Assembly (NCBI GenBank): GCA_020445765.1
Contig: JAGRFY010000092.1
Span: 15,667 to 79,666, forward strand
Direction of reading: 5' to 3'
DNA: 64,000 nucleotides
Source of the DNA: Rhodocyclaceae bacterium
Lineage (GTDB): Bacteria; Pseudomonadota; Gammaproteobacteria; Burkholderiales; Rhodocyclaceae
Of this stretch, positions 1 through 8,284 are shown in pieces (positions within the stretch are counted from its first letter, which is position 1; the number at the start of each line of letters is the position of its first letter). The notes beneath the pieces were generated by a model. That model ran no database searches. It saw only the letters and a list, made by a program, of their open reading frames with translations, and was not told where the DNA came from. Made by a program: the position numbers and the translations under genes.

Positions 1-35
1 TATCGGTTTTCGGGTGTTGTGTTGGTCCCCCATCG
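1..35 (+). repeat. DGR variable repeat (VR), 3' end only
   Basis: Bases 1-29 are identical to 285-313. Base 30 is C where the template has A (314), bases 31-35 again match 315-319, and similarity then stops. This is the 3' end of the VR, including the region expected to act as the initiation-of-mutagenic-homing site. The single visible difference is at a template adenine, as DGR mutagenesis predicts. It could equally be a fixed IMH/IMH* difference, because the adenine-rich part of the VR is outside the window. Confidence 0.85.
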
Positions 36-40
36 AATAG
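1..40 (+). CDS. C-terminal end of a DGR variable protein (5' truncated by window edge)
   Basis: Only the last 13 codons and the TAG stop at 38-40 are visible, starting at base 2 and reading I-G-F-R-V-L-C-W-S-P-I-E. The I-G-F-R ending is typical of DGR target proteins with a formylglycine-generating-enzyme/C-type-lectin-like fold. It matches in frame the peptide encoded by the template repeat at 285-319. The gene body, including the diversified codons, lies upstream of the window, so its domain architecture, localisation and ligand cannot be judged. Call rests on the repeat match plus the adjacent DGR genes. Confidence 0.8.
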   Translation, partial: IGFRVLCWSPIE

Positions 41-90
41 CGGGCCCCGGCGCCGCTGGCCGCTGGACCGCGGGTTTGCTGTTCACTGTT

Positions 91-109
91 TGCGTCGCGC
101 AGCGACGCA
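91..109. other. Hairpin downstream of the VR (candidate DGR cruciform)
   Basis: TGCGTCGC (91-98) and GCGACGCA (102-109) form a perfect 8-bp inverted repeat with a 3-nt loop, 50 nt after the variable-protein stop. Known DGRs such as that of Bordetella phage BPP-1 need a hairpin/cruciform with a stem of about this size just downstream of the VR for efficient target recognition. No T-tract follows, so a rho-independent terminator is less likely. Distance from the VR is longer than in BPP-1, so the assignment is inference. Confidence 0.45.
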
Positions 110-210
110 CGTAAATTTCTGGCGCAGTGCGTCGCGGCGGACCATACTTGGCGGGCAGATTGCAGTTCTGCGGGGTTCCCTGGGACGTGGCCCGGGCGGT
201 GCGCGGCGGG

Positions 211-319
211 TCCTGGAACAACAATGCCGTCAACGCGCGCTCGTCCGCCCGCAACGACAACCACCCGGACAACCGGAACGACAATATCGGTTTTCGGGTG
301 TTGTGTTGGTCCCACATCG
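211..319 (+). repeat. DGR template repeat (TR), visible core
   Basis: Non-coding template of the retroelement. Read in the VP frame, 217-285 holds thirteen adenine-bearing codons with 22 adenines, nine of them AAC or AAT. AAC is the classic DGR choice because mutating its adenines reaches many residues and no stop codon. The conceptual peptide has the R-G-G-S-W-N-N-N and D-N-R-N-D-N-I-G-F-R signatures of FGE/C-lectin-type variable proteins. Positions 285-319 match the VR at 1-35. The 5' boundary is probably near 195-211 but cannot be fixed without the full VR. Confidence 0.85.
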
Positions 320-498
320 TGATCCTCCCCGAAAGGCGCCTGGGCGCCGACGGAATTTCCGGTCGACCACGGTTTGCCGGACGAGGCCGGGGAGCGATCG
401 ATGGCGCAGGTGAGTCCCGTCCGCACGTGGCAGCATCGCGTCGGGCACATATCGAAGCCGGGCGCCACCTGGATCCGCTCCCGTGGCGCCCACCCGCC

Positions 499-843
499 TC
501 AGCTCCGGCTCTGGCGGATCCAGCCGCCGAGCAGCTTGCCGACTTCCGCGACCTGTTCGCCGACGTGGGCGTACTGGCCATCGTTGAGCCAGCGCCAGCG
601 ATGGGCCAGGCGCAGGTACAGGCGGAGCCGGTTGAGCGCTGCGTCGGCGTCCTGCAGCGCGTCCTGACGGCGCTGGCCCCGCGTGCTCTGGGCCGCGAAC
701 ACCGCCTCCTGGCAATCCAGCGCGGCGTTCATCAGGCGCAGCGTCACGGTGTGGCGATGCACGCGCGGAAATCGCTCGGCCTTGGGCAGCAGCCACTGCA
801 GCAGATCGAACAATCGGGTGAGCAGAACCAGATCCTGTGCCAT
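499..843 (-). CDS. avd: DGR accessory variability determinant (Avd-like four-helix bundle)
   Basis: A 114-residue, all-helical basic protein. Avd proteins form a pentameric barrel that binds the reverse transcriptase and the TR RNA and is required for mutagenic cDNA synthesis. Family hallmarks are visible: an RFP-R-x-H segment near residue 25, an R-L-x-L-Y-L-R-L-A-H stretch in helix 3, and a C-terminal G-K-L-L-G-G-W. The ATG at 843 is preceded by GGAGG (complement of 848-852), which fixes the start. It lies on the strand opposite the TR and RT, and its start codon shares CATG (841-844) with that of the RT. Most DGRs carry avd co-directionally, so this layout is odd. Confidence 0.88.
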   Translation of the reverse strand: MAQDLVLLTRLFDLLQWLLPKAERFPRVHRHTVTLRLMNAALDCQEAVFAAQSTRGQRRQDALQDADAALNRLRLYLRLAHRWRWLNDGQYAHVGEQVAEVGKLLGGWIRQSRS

Positions 844-1921
844 GTCATCCTCCGTTCCCAGTCCAGCCTTCGAACTGCTTTGCAGCACGCCCCATCTGCT
901 GGCGGCGTTCGAGCGGGCCGCCCGCGGCAAGCGCCGCCGGGCATCAGTAGCGGCCGTCGAGCACCAGCTTGCTGACCGCCTGCTGGCCCTGGGCGAGCGC
1001 CTGCGGCGCGGCGAATATCGCCCCGGCGGCTACGCCCATTTCCTGATCCACGAGCCAAAGCGCCGTCGCATCAGCGCCGCAGGCTTCATCGACCGGGTCG
1101 TGCACCATGCGCTGTGCGCGGTGATCGAACCGCGCTTCGAGCGCGTCTTCATCGGCGACAGCTACGCCAATCGTGCCGGCAAGGGCACCCACCGGGCGAT
1201 CGACCGCTTCCAGCACTTCGCCCGCCAGTATCGCTACGTGCTGCGCGTGGACGTCCGCCAGCACTTCGCCTCGATCGATCACGAGATCCTGCTGGCGGGC
1301 CTGGGCCGGCTGATTCCGGAGCCCGACATCATGGCGCTGGTCGCGGTTATCGTCGCCGGCGGAAGCGAGGCCTTGCGCGACGAGTACCAAATGCGATGGT
1401 TCGAGGGCGACGACCTGCTGGCGGCCTGCCGCCCGCGCGGGCTGCCGATCGGCAATCTCACCTCGCAGTTCTGGTCGAACTGCTACCTGCATCCGTTCGA
1501 TCTTTTCGTGAAGCGCGAACTGGGCTGCCGTCCCTACCTGAGATACGTGGATGACTTCGCCCTGTTCAGCGATTCCAGAAGGCAGCTATGGCAATGGAAG
1601 ACAGCGCTGCAGGAACGGCTGGCGCAACTGCGCCTGACCGTCCACGAGCGCAGTGCCCAGGTCATGCCGACCCATTGCGGCACGCCGTGGCTCGGTTTCG
1701 TCGTCCATCCTGATCACCGGCTGCCGAAGGCCCGCGGCGTTCGCCATGCCTCGCGCCGACTGGCGTGCCGCTACCGGGCCTATCGGGCGGGGGAGATCTC
1801 CTTCGGCGAGTTCGATGCGAGCGTCCAGTCGTGGATCAACCACGTGCGCCATGGCGACTCGTGGGGCCTGCGTCGGCAGGTGCTTGGGCAATGGCGCTTA
1901 ATGCCGGTGCGATCTGGCTGA
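842..1921 (+). CDS. DGR reverse transcriptase
   Basis: A 359-residue retron/DGR-class reverse transcriptase that copies the TR RNA into adenine-mutagenised cDNA for homing into the VR. Visible motifs are the N-terminal R-R-G-K-R-R-like basic patch and the H-E-P-K-R-R-x-I-S-A-A block (residues 70-80). Motif A carries Asp137, the DGR-typical I-G-N-L-T-S-Q lies at residues 203-209, and the catalytic Y-V-D-D is at 235-238. A thumb-like C-terminus follows. The ATG at 842 is chosen because family similarity begins soon after it. I see no convincing Shine-Dalgarno upstream, so a nearby alternative start is possible. All catalytic residues are intact, suggesting an active element. Confidence 0.93.
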   Translation: MSSSVPSPAFELLCSTPHLLAAFERAARGKRRRASVAAVEHQLADRLLALGERLRRGEYRPGGYAHFLIHEPKRRRISAAGFIDRVVHHALCAVIEPRFERVFIGDSYANRAGKGTHRAIDRFQHFARQYRYVLRVDVRQHFASIDHEILLAGLGRLIPEPDIMALVAVIVAGGSEALRDEYQMRWFEGDDLLAACRPRGLPIGNLTSQFWSNCYLHPFDLFVKRELGCRPYLRYVDDFALFSDSRRQLWQWKTALQERLAQLRLTVHERSAQVMPTHCGTPWLGFVVHPDHRLPKARGVRHASRRLACRYRAYRAGEISFGEFDASVQSWINHVRHGDSWGLRRQVLGQWRLMPVRSG

Positions 1922-2108
1922 TGCGTTGTTGCAGCGAGTAAGCTGGGCCGAAATGATGCAGTTGGCGTTTTTGGCTGCAGGGGTGCTCGATTCAGGCTCG
2001 CTAGTCGGCTGGTCTACTCGATTGCCGCCCGCGGCGCCTGTCGCTTTGCCGGCGGCCGCCGTGCCGATCCGGGGTCGCCCTCGGGGACGGCAGCGCATCC
2101 CGGCAAGC

Positions 2109-3662
2109 TCAGTCGATTCCCGGCAGGCGGGCATAGCCCGCATAGGCCACGCCCGAGAGCAGCGCCATGTCGCGATGCCAGGTGGCCAGGTCGCTCTTTG
2201 CGAAGCCGCTCAGCCGGTCGTGCCCGCAGGCACGGGCGAGCACGCACATCAGCTCGACCGCGGCGTCGAGGAAGCGGTGCAGCCGTGCCGCCGAGCTTTC
2301 GACGTCGAGGCGACGGCGCAGCTCGGGATTCTGGGTCGCGATGCCGGAGGGGCAGTTGTTGGTGTTGCAGATCCGTGCGGCGACGCAGCCGATGGCCTGG
2401 ATCGCGCTGTTGGCGATGGCGATGCCGTCGGCGCCGAGCGCCAGCGCCTTGGCAAAATCGGTCGGCACGCGCAGCCCACCGGTGATGATCAGCGTCACCC
2501 GCCCGCTGGCCCCTTGCTCGTCCAGGTAGCGGCGCGCGCGCGCAAGCGCCGGAATCGTCGGCACGCTGATATGGTCGCGAAACATAACCGGCGCCGCGCC
2601 GGTACCGCCGCCGCGCCCGTCGAGAATGATGTAGTCGGCACCGGCATCGAGCGCGAATCCGATATCGCGTTCGACGTGGTTGGCGCTCAGCTTGAATCCG
2701 ACCGGGATGCCGCCGCTCAATTCGCGCACGCGGTCGGCGAAGCGGCGGAAGTCGGCAACCGTCACCAGCTCGCGGAAGGTCGGCGGCGAGACCGCCGCTT
2801 GCCCTTCCGGGATGCCCCGCACGCGGGCGATCTTGCCGACGTTCTTGTTGGCCGGCAGATGCCCGCCGGTGCCGGTCTTGGCACCTTGGCCGCCCTTGAA
2901 ATGGAAGGCCTGCACCTTGGCAAGAAGGGATTCCTCGAAGCCGAAGCGCGCGCTGGCGAGTTCGTAGAGATAGCGCGAGTTCTCGGCCTGCTCTTCGGGC
3001 AGCATGCCGCCCTCGCCGGAACAGATCCCGGTGCCGGCCCGCTCGGCGCCGCGGGCCAGCGCCACCTTGGCCTCCTCGGACAGCGAACCGAAGCTCATGT
3101 CCGAGACGAAGAGCGGAATCTTCAGCACCAGCGGCCGCTTCGCCTCCGGCCCGACCACCAGTTCGGTCGCCACCGGCACGTCCTCCATCAGCGGCTTGGC
3201 GGCCATCTGCGCCACCATGATCTGCAACTCGTCCCAGTGGGGCAGCAGATGGCGCGGTACGCCCATCGCCGTCATCGGACCGTGCCGGCCCATCTTCGAC
3301 AGGCCGTCGCGTGCCAGTTCGTGGATGAAGGCGACGGTGGGTTCCTCGGGCGTCGCTTCGGCCCGCGGCGCGGCAGCCACCGCCTGCCCGCGGCCGGGAC
3401 CTTCCTTGCCGACGTCCTCGTCCGAAAAGCGGCGATGGGTGCCGTCGCAGAACGGTGGATTGCCGGTGTGCTTGCAGGCGCACAGGAAGGCCTCGCCGTC
3501 ATCGTCGGCGACGAAGGCCTTGGGATCGAAGCCGCTGCCGGCGTGCGAGCCGTCGCAGAACGGTTGACTGGCCGAGCGCCCGCAAACGCAGAAGTAATAC
3601 TCCTGCCCCTTGTGCAGTGAAACCTTCCTTGGCTTGTTGTCGGCAACGACTGGGCCTTTCAT
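2109..3662 (-). CDS. FMN-binding glutamate synthase-like protein with two N-terminal CDGSH iron-sulfur motifs
   Basis: 517 residues. The N-terminal ~65 residues hold two CDGSH-type [2Fe-2S] motifs (C-V-C ... F-C-D-G-S-H and C-A-C ... F-C-D-G-T-H). The remainder is the GltB central/FMN-binding TIM barrel, with the H-F-K-G-G-Q-G-A-K and G-G-G-T-G-A-A-P motifs, plus a C-N-T-N-N-C-P-S-G cysteine motif near residue 430. No glutaminase domain is present, so this is a glutamate-synthase-related oxidoreductase rather than a complete GOGAT; the substrate is unknown. ATG at 3662 has an upstream GGAGGAA. It sits alone, divergent from a creatininase-family gene. Confidence 0.85.
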   Translation of the reverse strand: MKGPVVADNKPRKVSLHKGQEYYFCVCGRSASQPFCDGSHAGSGFDPKAFVADDDGEAFLCACKHTGNPPFCDGTHRRFSDEDVGKEGPGRGQAVAAAPRAEATPEEPTVAFIHELARDGLSKMGRHGPMTAMGVPRHLLPHWDELQIMVAQMAAKPLMEDVPVATELVVGPEAKRPLVLKIPLFVSDMSFGSLSEEAKVALARGAERAGTGICSGEGGMLPEEQAENSRYLYELASARFGFEESLLAKVQAFHFKGGQGAKTGTGGHLPANKNVGKIARVRGIPEGQAAVSPPTFRELVTVADFRRFADRVRELSGGIPVGFKLSANHVERDIGFALDAGADYIILDGRGGGTGAAPVMFRDHISVPTIPALARARRYLDEQGASGRVTLIITGGLRVPTDFAKALALGADGIAIANSAIQAIGCVAARICNTNNCPSGIATQNPELRRRLDVESSAARLHRFLDAAVELMCVLARACGHDRLSGFAKSDLATWHRDMALLSGVAYAGYARLPGID

Positions 3663-3802
3663 GCTTCCTCCGGACGTGGGAACGACGCGGCGGCCGACCC
3701 GTGTCGACGCCCCGGATGTCATTGTACGAACAGACCGGCCGGGGCGGCGGCCAAGCGGCCGGACGAGGCCGTGCGAAGCCCGGTCGCTCGACCATAATTC
3801 GG

Positions 3803-4645
3803 ATGTTCGAGGCCTTGCGAGTGCCTGTCGTGGCTGCACATCGTTCCGTTGATGGTGGCTGGGCTTCCCGTTCTTCGCGGGACCATGCCGCCGGGCGCAA
3901 GACGCGTGGCGTGGTTCTGGCCGACCTCACCTGGCCGCAGGCCGAAGCGATCCTCACCGTCGATGCCGTGGTGGTGACACCGCTCGGTGCCGCAGCCAAG
4001 GAGCACGGCCCCCATTTGCGGCTGGACAACGACCTGCGCCTGGCGCAATACCTGGCGGCGCGCGTCGTCGAGGCCAGCCAGGTGGTGCTGGCGCCGACCA
4101 TTCCGTACCACTTCTATCCGGCTTTCGTCGAGTATCCGGGCTCCACCCATCTGAGCTTCGACACCGCCCGCGACCTGCTGCTCGACATCGTCCGCAGCCT
4201 GGCACGCCACGGGCCACGACGCTTCTATGTGCTGAACACCGGCATCTCGACCATCGCTCCGCTGCAGGCCGCGGCCGAGCGATTGGCGGAAGACGGCATT
4301 CTGCTTCGCTTCACCGACCTGCGCGCAGCCGGCGCGGATGCGCGGATGGGCGTCGAACGACAGCAGCGCGGCAGCCATGCCGACGAGATCGAGACTTCGG
4401 TGATGCTGCATATCGCGCCCGACCGCGTGGACATGACGCGCGCGGTGCGTGACGACAATCCGGCGGCGCCGGGCGGGCTGACCCGCGACGCCGTCGGCGA
4501 AGGCATCTTCTCGCCCTCTGGCGTTTGGGGCGACGCCACGCTGGCGACGCCGGAGAAGGGACGCATCGTGATCGAGGCGGTCGTCGCGCACATTCTTGGC
4601 GAGCTTGCCGCACTGCGCGATTCCGTGTGTCCGAAGCCGAAATGA
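3803..4645 (+). CDS. Creatininase-family amidohydrolase
   Basis: About 280 residues. The core shows the family's metal-binding signature: E-H-G-P-H-L-x-L-D-N-D, then a proline-rich I-P-Y-H-F-Y-P strand, and later H-A-D-E-I-E-T-S. Family members (creatinine amidohydrolase, FAPy deformylase, MftE peptidase) use a two-metal centre to hydrolyse cyclic or linear amides. The D-N-D in place of the usual G-T-D and the lack of a pathway neighbour leave the substrate open. The start is uncertain: the ATG at 3803 gives a roughly 40-residue extension before the conserved L-T-W-P-Q-A-E helix and has no clear ribosome site. Confidence 0.75.
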   Translation: MFEALRVPVVAAHRSVDGGWASRSSRDHAAGRKTRGVVLADLTWPQAEAILTVDAVVVTPLGAAAKEHGPHLRLDNDLRLAQYLAARVVEASQVVLAPTIPYHFYPAFVEYPGSTHLSFDTARDLLLDIVRSLARHGPRRFYVLNTGISTIAPLQAAAERLAEDGILLRFTDLRAAGADARMGVERQQRGSHADEIETSVMLHIAPDRVDMTRAVRDDNPAAPGGLTRDAVGEGIFSPSGVWGDATLATPEKGRIVIEAVVAHILGELAALRDSVCPKPK

Positions 4646-4902
4646 GTCGATCGCGCTGATCGATGCCGCGGCCGGGCGCGCATCCGGGCCTCGCCCGTCG
4701 AGCCGCGCCGGACCACGGCGAACGATCTTGTACGACCGGCCGCGCATCCCTGCCCGGGGTGGCCGGCATGCACGGCCGCATACCTCGACGAAACGTGTAC
4801 CGCGCCGTGACCGCGCCGTGATCGCCGCCGCGCAGAGTGACCACCATGGTCGGGCGGCGGACGCTCCGCCGCCGGCCCCACCAGTCAAGCCAGGAGGCGA
4901 TC

Positions 4903-5226
4903 ATGCAAAGCGGATTGTGCACTGCCCGGTTGCAGGCCGAGAACAGGCGCTTCGCCGGTAGCGGCGGGCGCAGCGAGGAAAACCGCGGCGCTGGCTTTCG
5001 TCCCGCGTTTCGCGACCATGCCAGCGGCGTTGTGTGGCTGTCGCGCTTCCACGACGGGCGGCCGGCACCGTGCCACCTGCTCGACGGTCTGCCCGACGAG
5101 GCGGTGTCGCAAAGAGCTGCCGACGGCCGGCCACGCGCGCTGAAATCCTCGGTCGAATCGGGCTTCGTGCGCAACGGCGTGTTCTTTACCCGCGATCAGG
5201 CCGCAGCCTGGTTCTCTGCCCACTGA
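4903..5226 (+). CDS. Conserved hypothetical protein (107 aa)
   Basis: Small soluble protein with no recognised catalytic motif. The ATG at 4903 follows an AGGAGG ribosome site and replaces a longer in-frame reading that has none. A central G-F-R-P-A-F-R-D-H-A-S-G-V-V segment with a following S-R-F-x-D-G-R-P-A-P stretch looks like a conserved family of unknown function in proteobacteria; I recognise the pattern but no role. The 257 bases before it (4646-4902) hold no other gene that I can support. Confidence 0.6.
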   Translation: MQSGLCTARLQAENRRFAGSGGRSEENRGAGFRPAFRDHASGVVWLSRFHDGRPAPCHLLDGLPDEAVSQRAADGRPRALKSSVESGFVRNGVFFTRDQAAAWFSAH

Positions 5227-5359
5227 GATGGCGTCGCGACGGGATCGAAGCTCCAGCCGGCCGTGAAGATTTCGTGATCGTCGGCCGCCAGCATGGTGAT
5301 GCCGGACCCGCCACCAGCGCGTGACGGCGCCCCCGAACCAAGACGACTGGAGGTCGATC

Positions 5360-6388
5360 ATGTTTACCAAGCGATTCTCTTTGCTGAGCCGGAATTCCCT
5401 GAGTGCCGTTTGTGTCGTGCTGGCGGTTTCGGCAGTGCCCGCCGGTTTCGCACGGGCCGACGACGAACCGACGCTGTTCGTCGAAAGCGCCGTCGAGCAT
5501 CCGGACAACACCGTGACCCTGCCGCTCTACCTGGGCGTCAGCGACGGCCGCCCGGTGTGGTTCGTGATCCTCGACGCCTCAGACGGCAAGGACGCCGCGC
5601 GGCTCGGCGTGAACCAGGCATCGAAGCTCGCCAATGCCCGCGATACCGGCGCAGTGCAGCATGTGACGATGGCGGACGGCGTGGTCGAGTTCACGGCCAC
5701 CGTGGACTTCACACCGGAGCGGATCGTCACGCCGGGGCCGGGCGGCTTTCCGCCGCAGCAACCGACCGCGCCGGGCGCCGTCGGCGAAGCGGGCTACAGT
5801 CCGCTGGTGCAGATGCCGGACGGGCGGGTACTGAATGCGCCCCATGTCGCCAACGACAGTGGCATCGCCGACAAGGTGGTGGCGATCGACTTCGATGGGC
5901 GCACCGTGCGTATTCTCGAGACCGACGGCTTCTCCGGCGGCAAGGCGGTGCGCTACGTGTCCACCGACGCGTCGGATCCGGTCGTCGCGGCGCTGGAGGG
6001 CGTGACCTACGCGCCGGCGCTTGCCGCCGCACCGAGTGCCGGCGCCGACGGCACCGACTCGGCGCGGGCCAGTCTGGCCGCCTTCGTCAATGGCCAGACC
6101 GGTGACGCGAACGACCAGCGCCAGGGGCTGAACTCGGCCCTGATCGATGGCCTGGACCCGCTCAACGTGCTGTCCTGGAATCCTTCGCAGGGGCGCTACA
6201 GCCCGCTCTGGGACGTCTTTCCGGCGGCCTGGAGCCCGGCTGCGGTGGCCGCCGGCGAGAACCTGCGCCAGAGCGATTTCGGCGATGTGCGCAACCTTGC
6301 GCAGAAGCGTATCGTGACGGCGCCGGACGGCACGCCGTTCGCGGCTGCGAACATCGTCGTCAATTGCCCGATCATCAGCATGGATTAG
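5360..6388 (+). CDS. Secreted conserved hypothetical protein
   Basis: 342 residues with a clear Sec signal peptide (basic start, hydrophobic V-C-V-V-L-A-V-S-A-V run, cleavage near A-R-A-D at about residue 34). The mature part is acidic, rich in beta-type repeats and cysteine-poor, with no metal or haem motif. A GGAGG precedes the ATG at 5360. It probably acts in the periplasm or outside the cell. I do not recognise the family, and the neighbours are unrelated. Confidence 0.6.
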   Translation: MFTKRFSLLSRNSLSAVCVVLAVSAVPAGFARADDEPTLFVESAVEHPDNTVTLPLYLGVSDGRPVWFVILDASDGKDAARLGVNQASKLANARDTGAVQHVTMADGVVEFTATVDFTPERIVTPGPGGFPPQQPTAPGAVGEAGYSPLVQMPDGRVLNAPHVANDSGIADKVVAIDFDGRTVRILETDGFSGGKAVRYVSTDASDPVVAALEGVTYAPALAAAPSAGADGTDSARASLAAFVNGQTGDANDQRQGLNSALIDGLDPLNVLSWNPSQGRYSPLWDVFPAAWSPAAVAAGENLRQSDFGDVRNLAQKRIVTAPDGTPFAAANIVVNCPIISMD

Positions 6389-6546
6389 CCCACCAGAATC
6401 GCCTCCGGCCTCGTGGTGCGGTATCGCGCTGGCGGTCGTCGCGGGATGGCGCGGTCGCTGAGCTGCCGGCGTCCTGTCGAATCGGCTGCGGCCCATGCGA
6501 CATGGCTTTGCAGGCGGCGATCGCCGCGCCAGACCAGGAGACCGAG

Positions 6547-6984
6547 ATGCGATTCATGGTGATGATCCGTGCGACGGCACAGAGCGAGGCCGGCGAGATG
6601 CCGGGTGAAGACCTGCTGACCGAGATGGGACGCTTCAACGAAGCGCTGGTCGAGGCCGGCGTGATACTCGCCGGCGAGGGCCTCCAGCCGAGCGCGAAGG
6701 GGGCCCGGGTACGCTTCTCGGGGTCGCAACGTACGGTGGTCGATGGCCCGTTCGCCGAGACCAAGGAACTGATCGCCGGTTTCTGGCTGTGGCGTTGTGC
6801 GTCGCTCGATGAAGCGGTGGCGTGGGCCAAGCGCTGCCCGAATCCGATGGAAGGCGAGTCGGAGATCGAGATCCGTCCCGTGTTCGAGGTCGAGGACTTC
6901 GGCGATGCGATGTCACCGGAACTGCGCGAGCAGGAAGCGCGTCTGCGCGATCGGGTGGCGTCGTCGGATCGACGGGACCGATGA
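6547..6984 (+). CDS. YciI-family protein
   Basis: 145 residues of the YCII/DGPF superfamily, a ferredoxin-like alpha-beta fold. The signature V-D-G-P-F-A-E-T-K-E appears near residue 64, after an M-V-M-I-R-A strand. These proteins are often encoded near ECF sigma factors; here the next gene is a DUF2127 membrane protein instead. Biochemical role in this subgroup is unknown. Start chosen at 6547 because of the upstream AGGAGA and the canonical M-x-F-M-V-M beginning. Confidence 0.85.
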   Translation: MRFMVMIRATAQSEAGEMPGEDLLTEMGRFNEALVEAGVILAGEGLQPSAKGARVRFSGSQRTVVDGPFAETKELIAGFWLWRCASLDEAVAWAKRCPNPMEGESEIEIRPVFEVEDFGDAMSPELREQEARLRDRVASSDRRDR

Positions 6985-7003
6985 TCTTCGGTACCGCCGG
7001 TCG

Positions 7004-7489
7004 ATGAGGCTGGCCTCGGTCGACCCACGGATGGAACGCCGCGCAATCCGCGTGATCGCCGGCATCGAGGCGTTCAAGGGGGTGCTGGTGCTGCTGGCGG
7101 CCGCCGGCGTGCTGTCGCTGATCCATCGCGACCTGCACGCGATAGCGGCGGCGCTGATCAGCCATGCGCATCTGAATCCCGCGTCGCACTACCCGCGGAT
7201 CTTTCTCGACGCGGCAGCCGACCTGCACAACGGTCGCTTGTTGTGGCTGGCGGCCGGTGCGGCCGGGTATTCGATGCTGCGTCTGGCCGAGGCCTGGGGA
7301 CTGTACCGCGAGCGCGCCTGGGCGGAGGTGTTGGCGGCGGCCAGCGGTGCCCTCTACCTGCCGTTCGAAGTGGTCGAACTGATGCGACACCCGGGTTGGC
7401 CCGGTGTCGCGGTGCTGTCCGTGAACCTGGTCGTCGTCGGCGTCATGGTCGTCGCGCTGATCGCGCGACGTCGCACCGGCAAGGCCTGA
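7004..7489 (+). CDS. DUF2127 family membrane protein
   Basis: About 161 residues with four predicted membrane segments (first one A-I-R-V-I-A-G-I-E-A-F-K-G-V-L-V-L-L). The R-x-I-A-x-x-E-x-x-K-G beginning and the central E-A-W-G-L-Y-R-E-R-A-W-A-E motif are typical of DUF2127, small inner-membrane proteins of unknown function. The start could also be the ATG at 7031. The gene follows the YciI-family gene closely and may be cotranscribed. Confidence 0.75.
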   Translation: MRLASVDPRMERRAIRVIAGIEAFKGVLVLLAAAGVLSLIHRDLHAIAAALISHAHLNPASHYPRIFLDAAADLHNGRLLWLAAGAAGYSMLRLAEAWGLYRERAWAEVLAAASGALYLPFEVVELMRHPGWPGVAVLSVNLVVVGVMVVALIARRRTGKA

Positions 7490-7590
7490 AGCAGCCGCCG
7501 CCCGGTGGCGTCGGGTGGAGGCCGCGGGGGCTATCGAAGCCCGATTGCGGTAGTCTTGAACGCCCACGAACTCGAACGGGGACCGGGTGC

Positions 7591-8214
7591 ATGACGGAAC
7601 AGACAGGCGGCGACGCCCGGCGGCGGGTACTCAATGTCGGCGGCAACAACCACGAAATCGCTCTGCCGGCACATTTCAATGGCTGGCAGCACCTGTTGCT
7701 GGACATCGATCCGGCCGGCCAGCCCGACATCGTCTGCGATGCACGGGAACTCCAACGCCTCGACGGCGCGACGATGGACGCGGTGCATTGTGCGCACAAT
7801 CTCGAGCACTATCATCGCCACGAGGTGCGTCGCGTGCTCGCCGGTTTCCGGCACGTGTTGAAGCCGGACGGCTTCTGCGAGATCCGCGTGCCCGACATCG
7901 GCGAAGTGATGCGTCAGTCGGTTGCCCGCGGGCTGGACATCGACGACACCCTGTACGAATCCGGTGCCGGACCGATCACGGTCAGGGACGTGATCTATGG
8001 CTGGGGTGCCGAGGTCGAGCGCAGCGGCAACGATTTCTACTGCCACAAGACCGGTTTCACGCCGAAGGCGATGATCAGCGTGCTCACGGAGGCCGGCTTC
8101 GGCACCGTCTACTGCGGGTCGGGCAACCTCGAGGTGCGGGCGATCGCGTTCGTCGCCAAGCCGACGCCGTTCCACCTGCAACTGCTCGGCATCGCGCCGC
8201 CACCCGGAAGCTGA
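7591..8214 (+). CDS. SAM-dependent methyltransferase-like protein
   Basis: 207 residues. The region around residues 70-100 carries H-N-L-E-H-Y and a V-L-K-P-D-G-F strand-loop, matching post-motif I and motif III of class I methyltransferases of the type found beside glycan biosynthesis genes. The N-terminal V-L-N-V-G-G-N-N replaces the usual G-x-G-x-G SAM loop, so cofactor binding is inferred. The target is unknown. It ends 70 bases before the glutaminase gene and may share a transcript with it. Confidence 0.7.
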   Translation: MTEQTGGDARRRVLNVGGNNHEIALPAHFNGWQHLLLDIDPAGQPDIVCDARELQRLDGATMDAVHCAHNLEHYHRHEVRRVLAGFRHVLKPDGFCEIRVPDIGEVMRQSVARGLDIDDTLYESGAGPITVRDVIYGWGAEVERSGNDFYCHKTGFTPKAMISVLTEAGFGTVYCGSGNLEVRAIAFVAKPTPFHLQLLGIAPPPGS

Positions 8215-8284
8215 TACGTCCGTGACGCCCAGCCCGGGGCCCGCGGTGCCCGGCGACGCCTCGCCTGCCCAGGAGATTGCGCCC

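Noticed and set aside
1926-3620. Long open frame antisense to the CDGSH/glutamate-synthase gene
   Set aside because: No motifs; the minus-strand gene has clear CDGSH and GltB motifs with a ribosome site.
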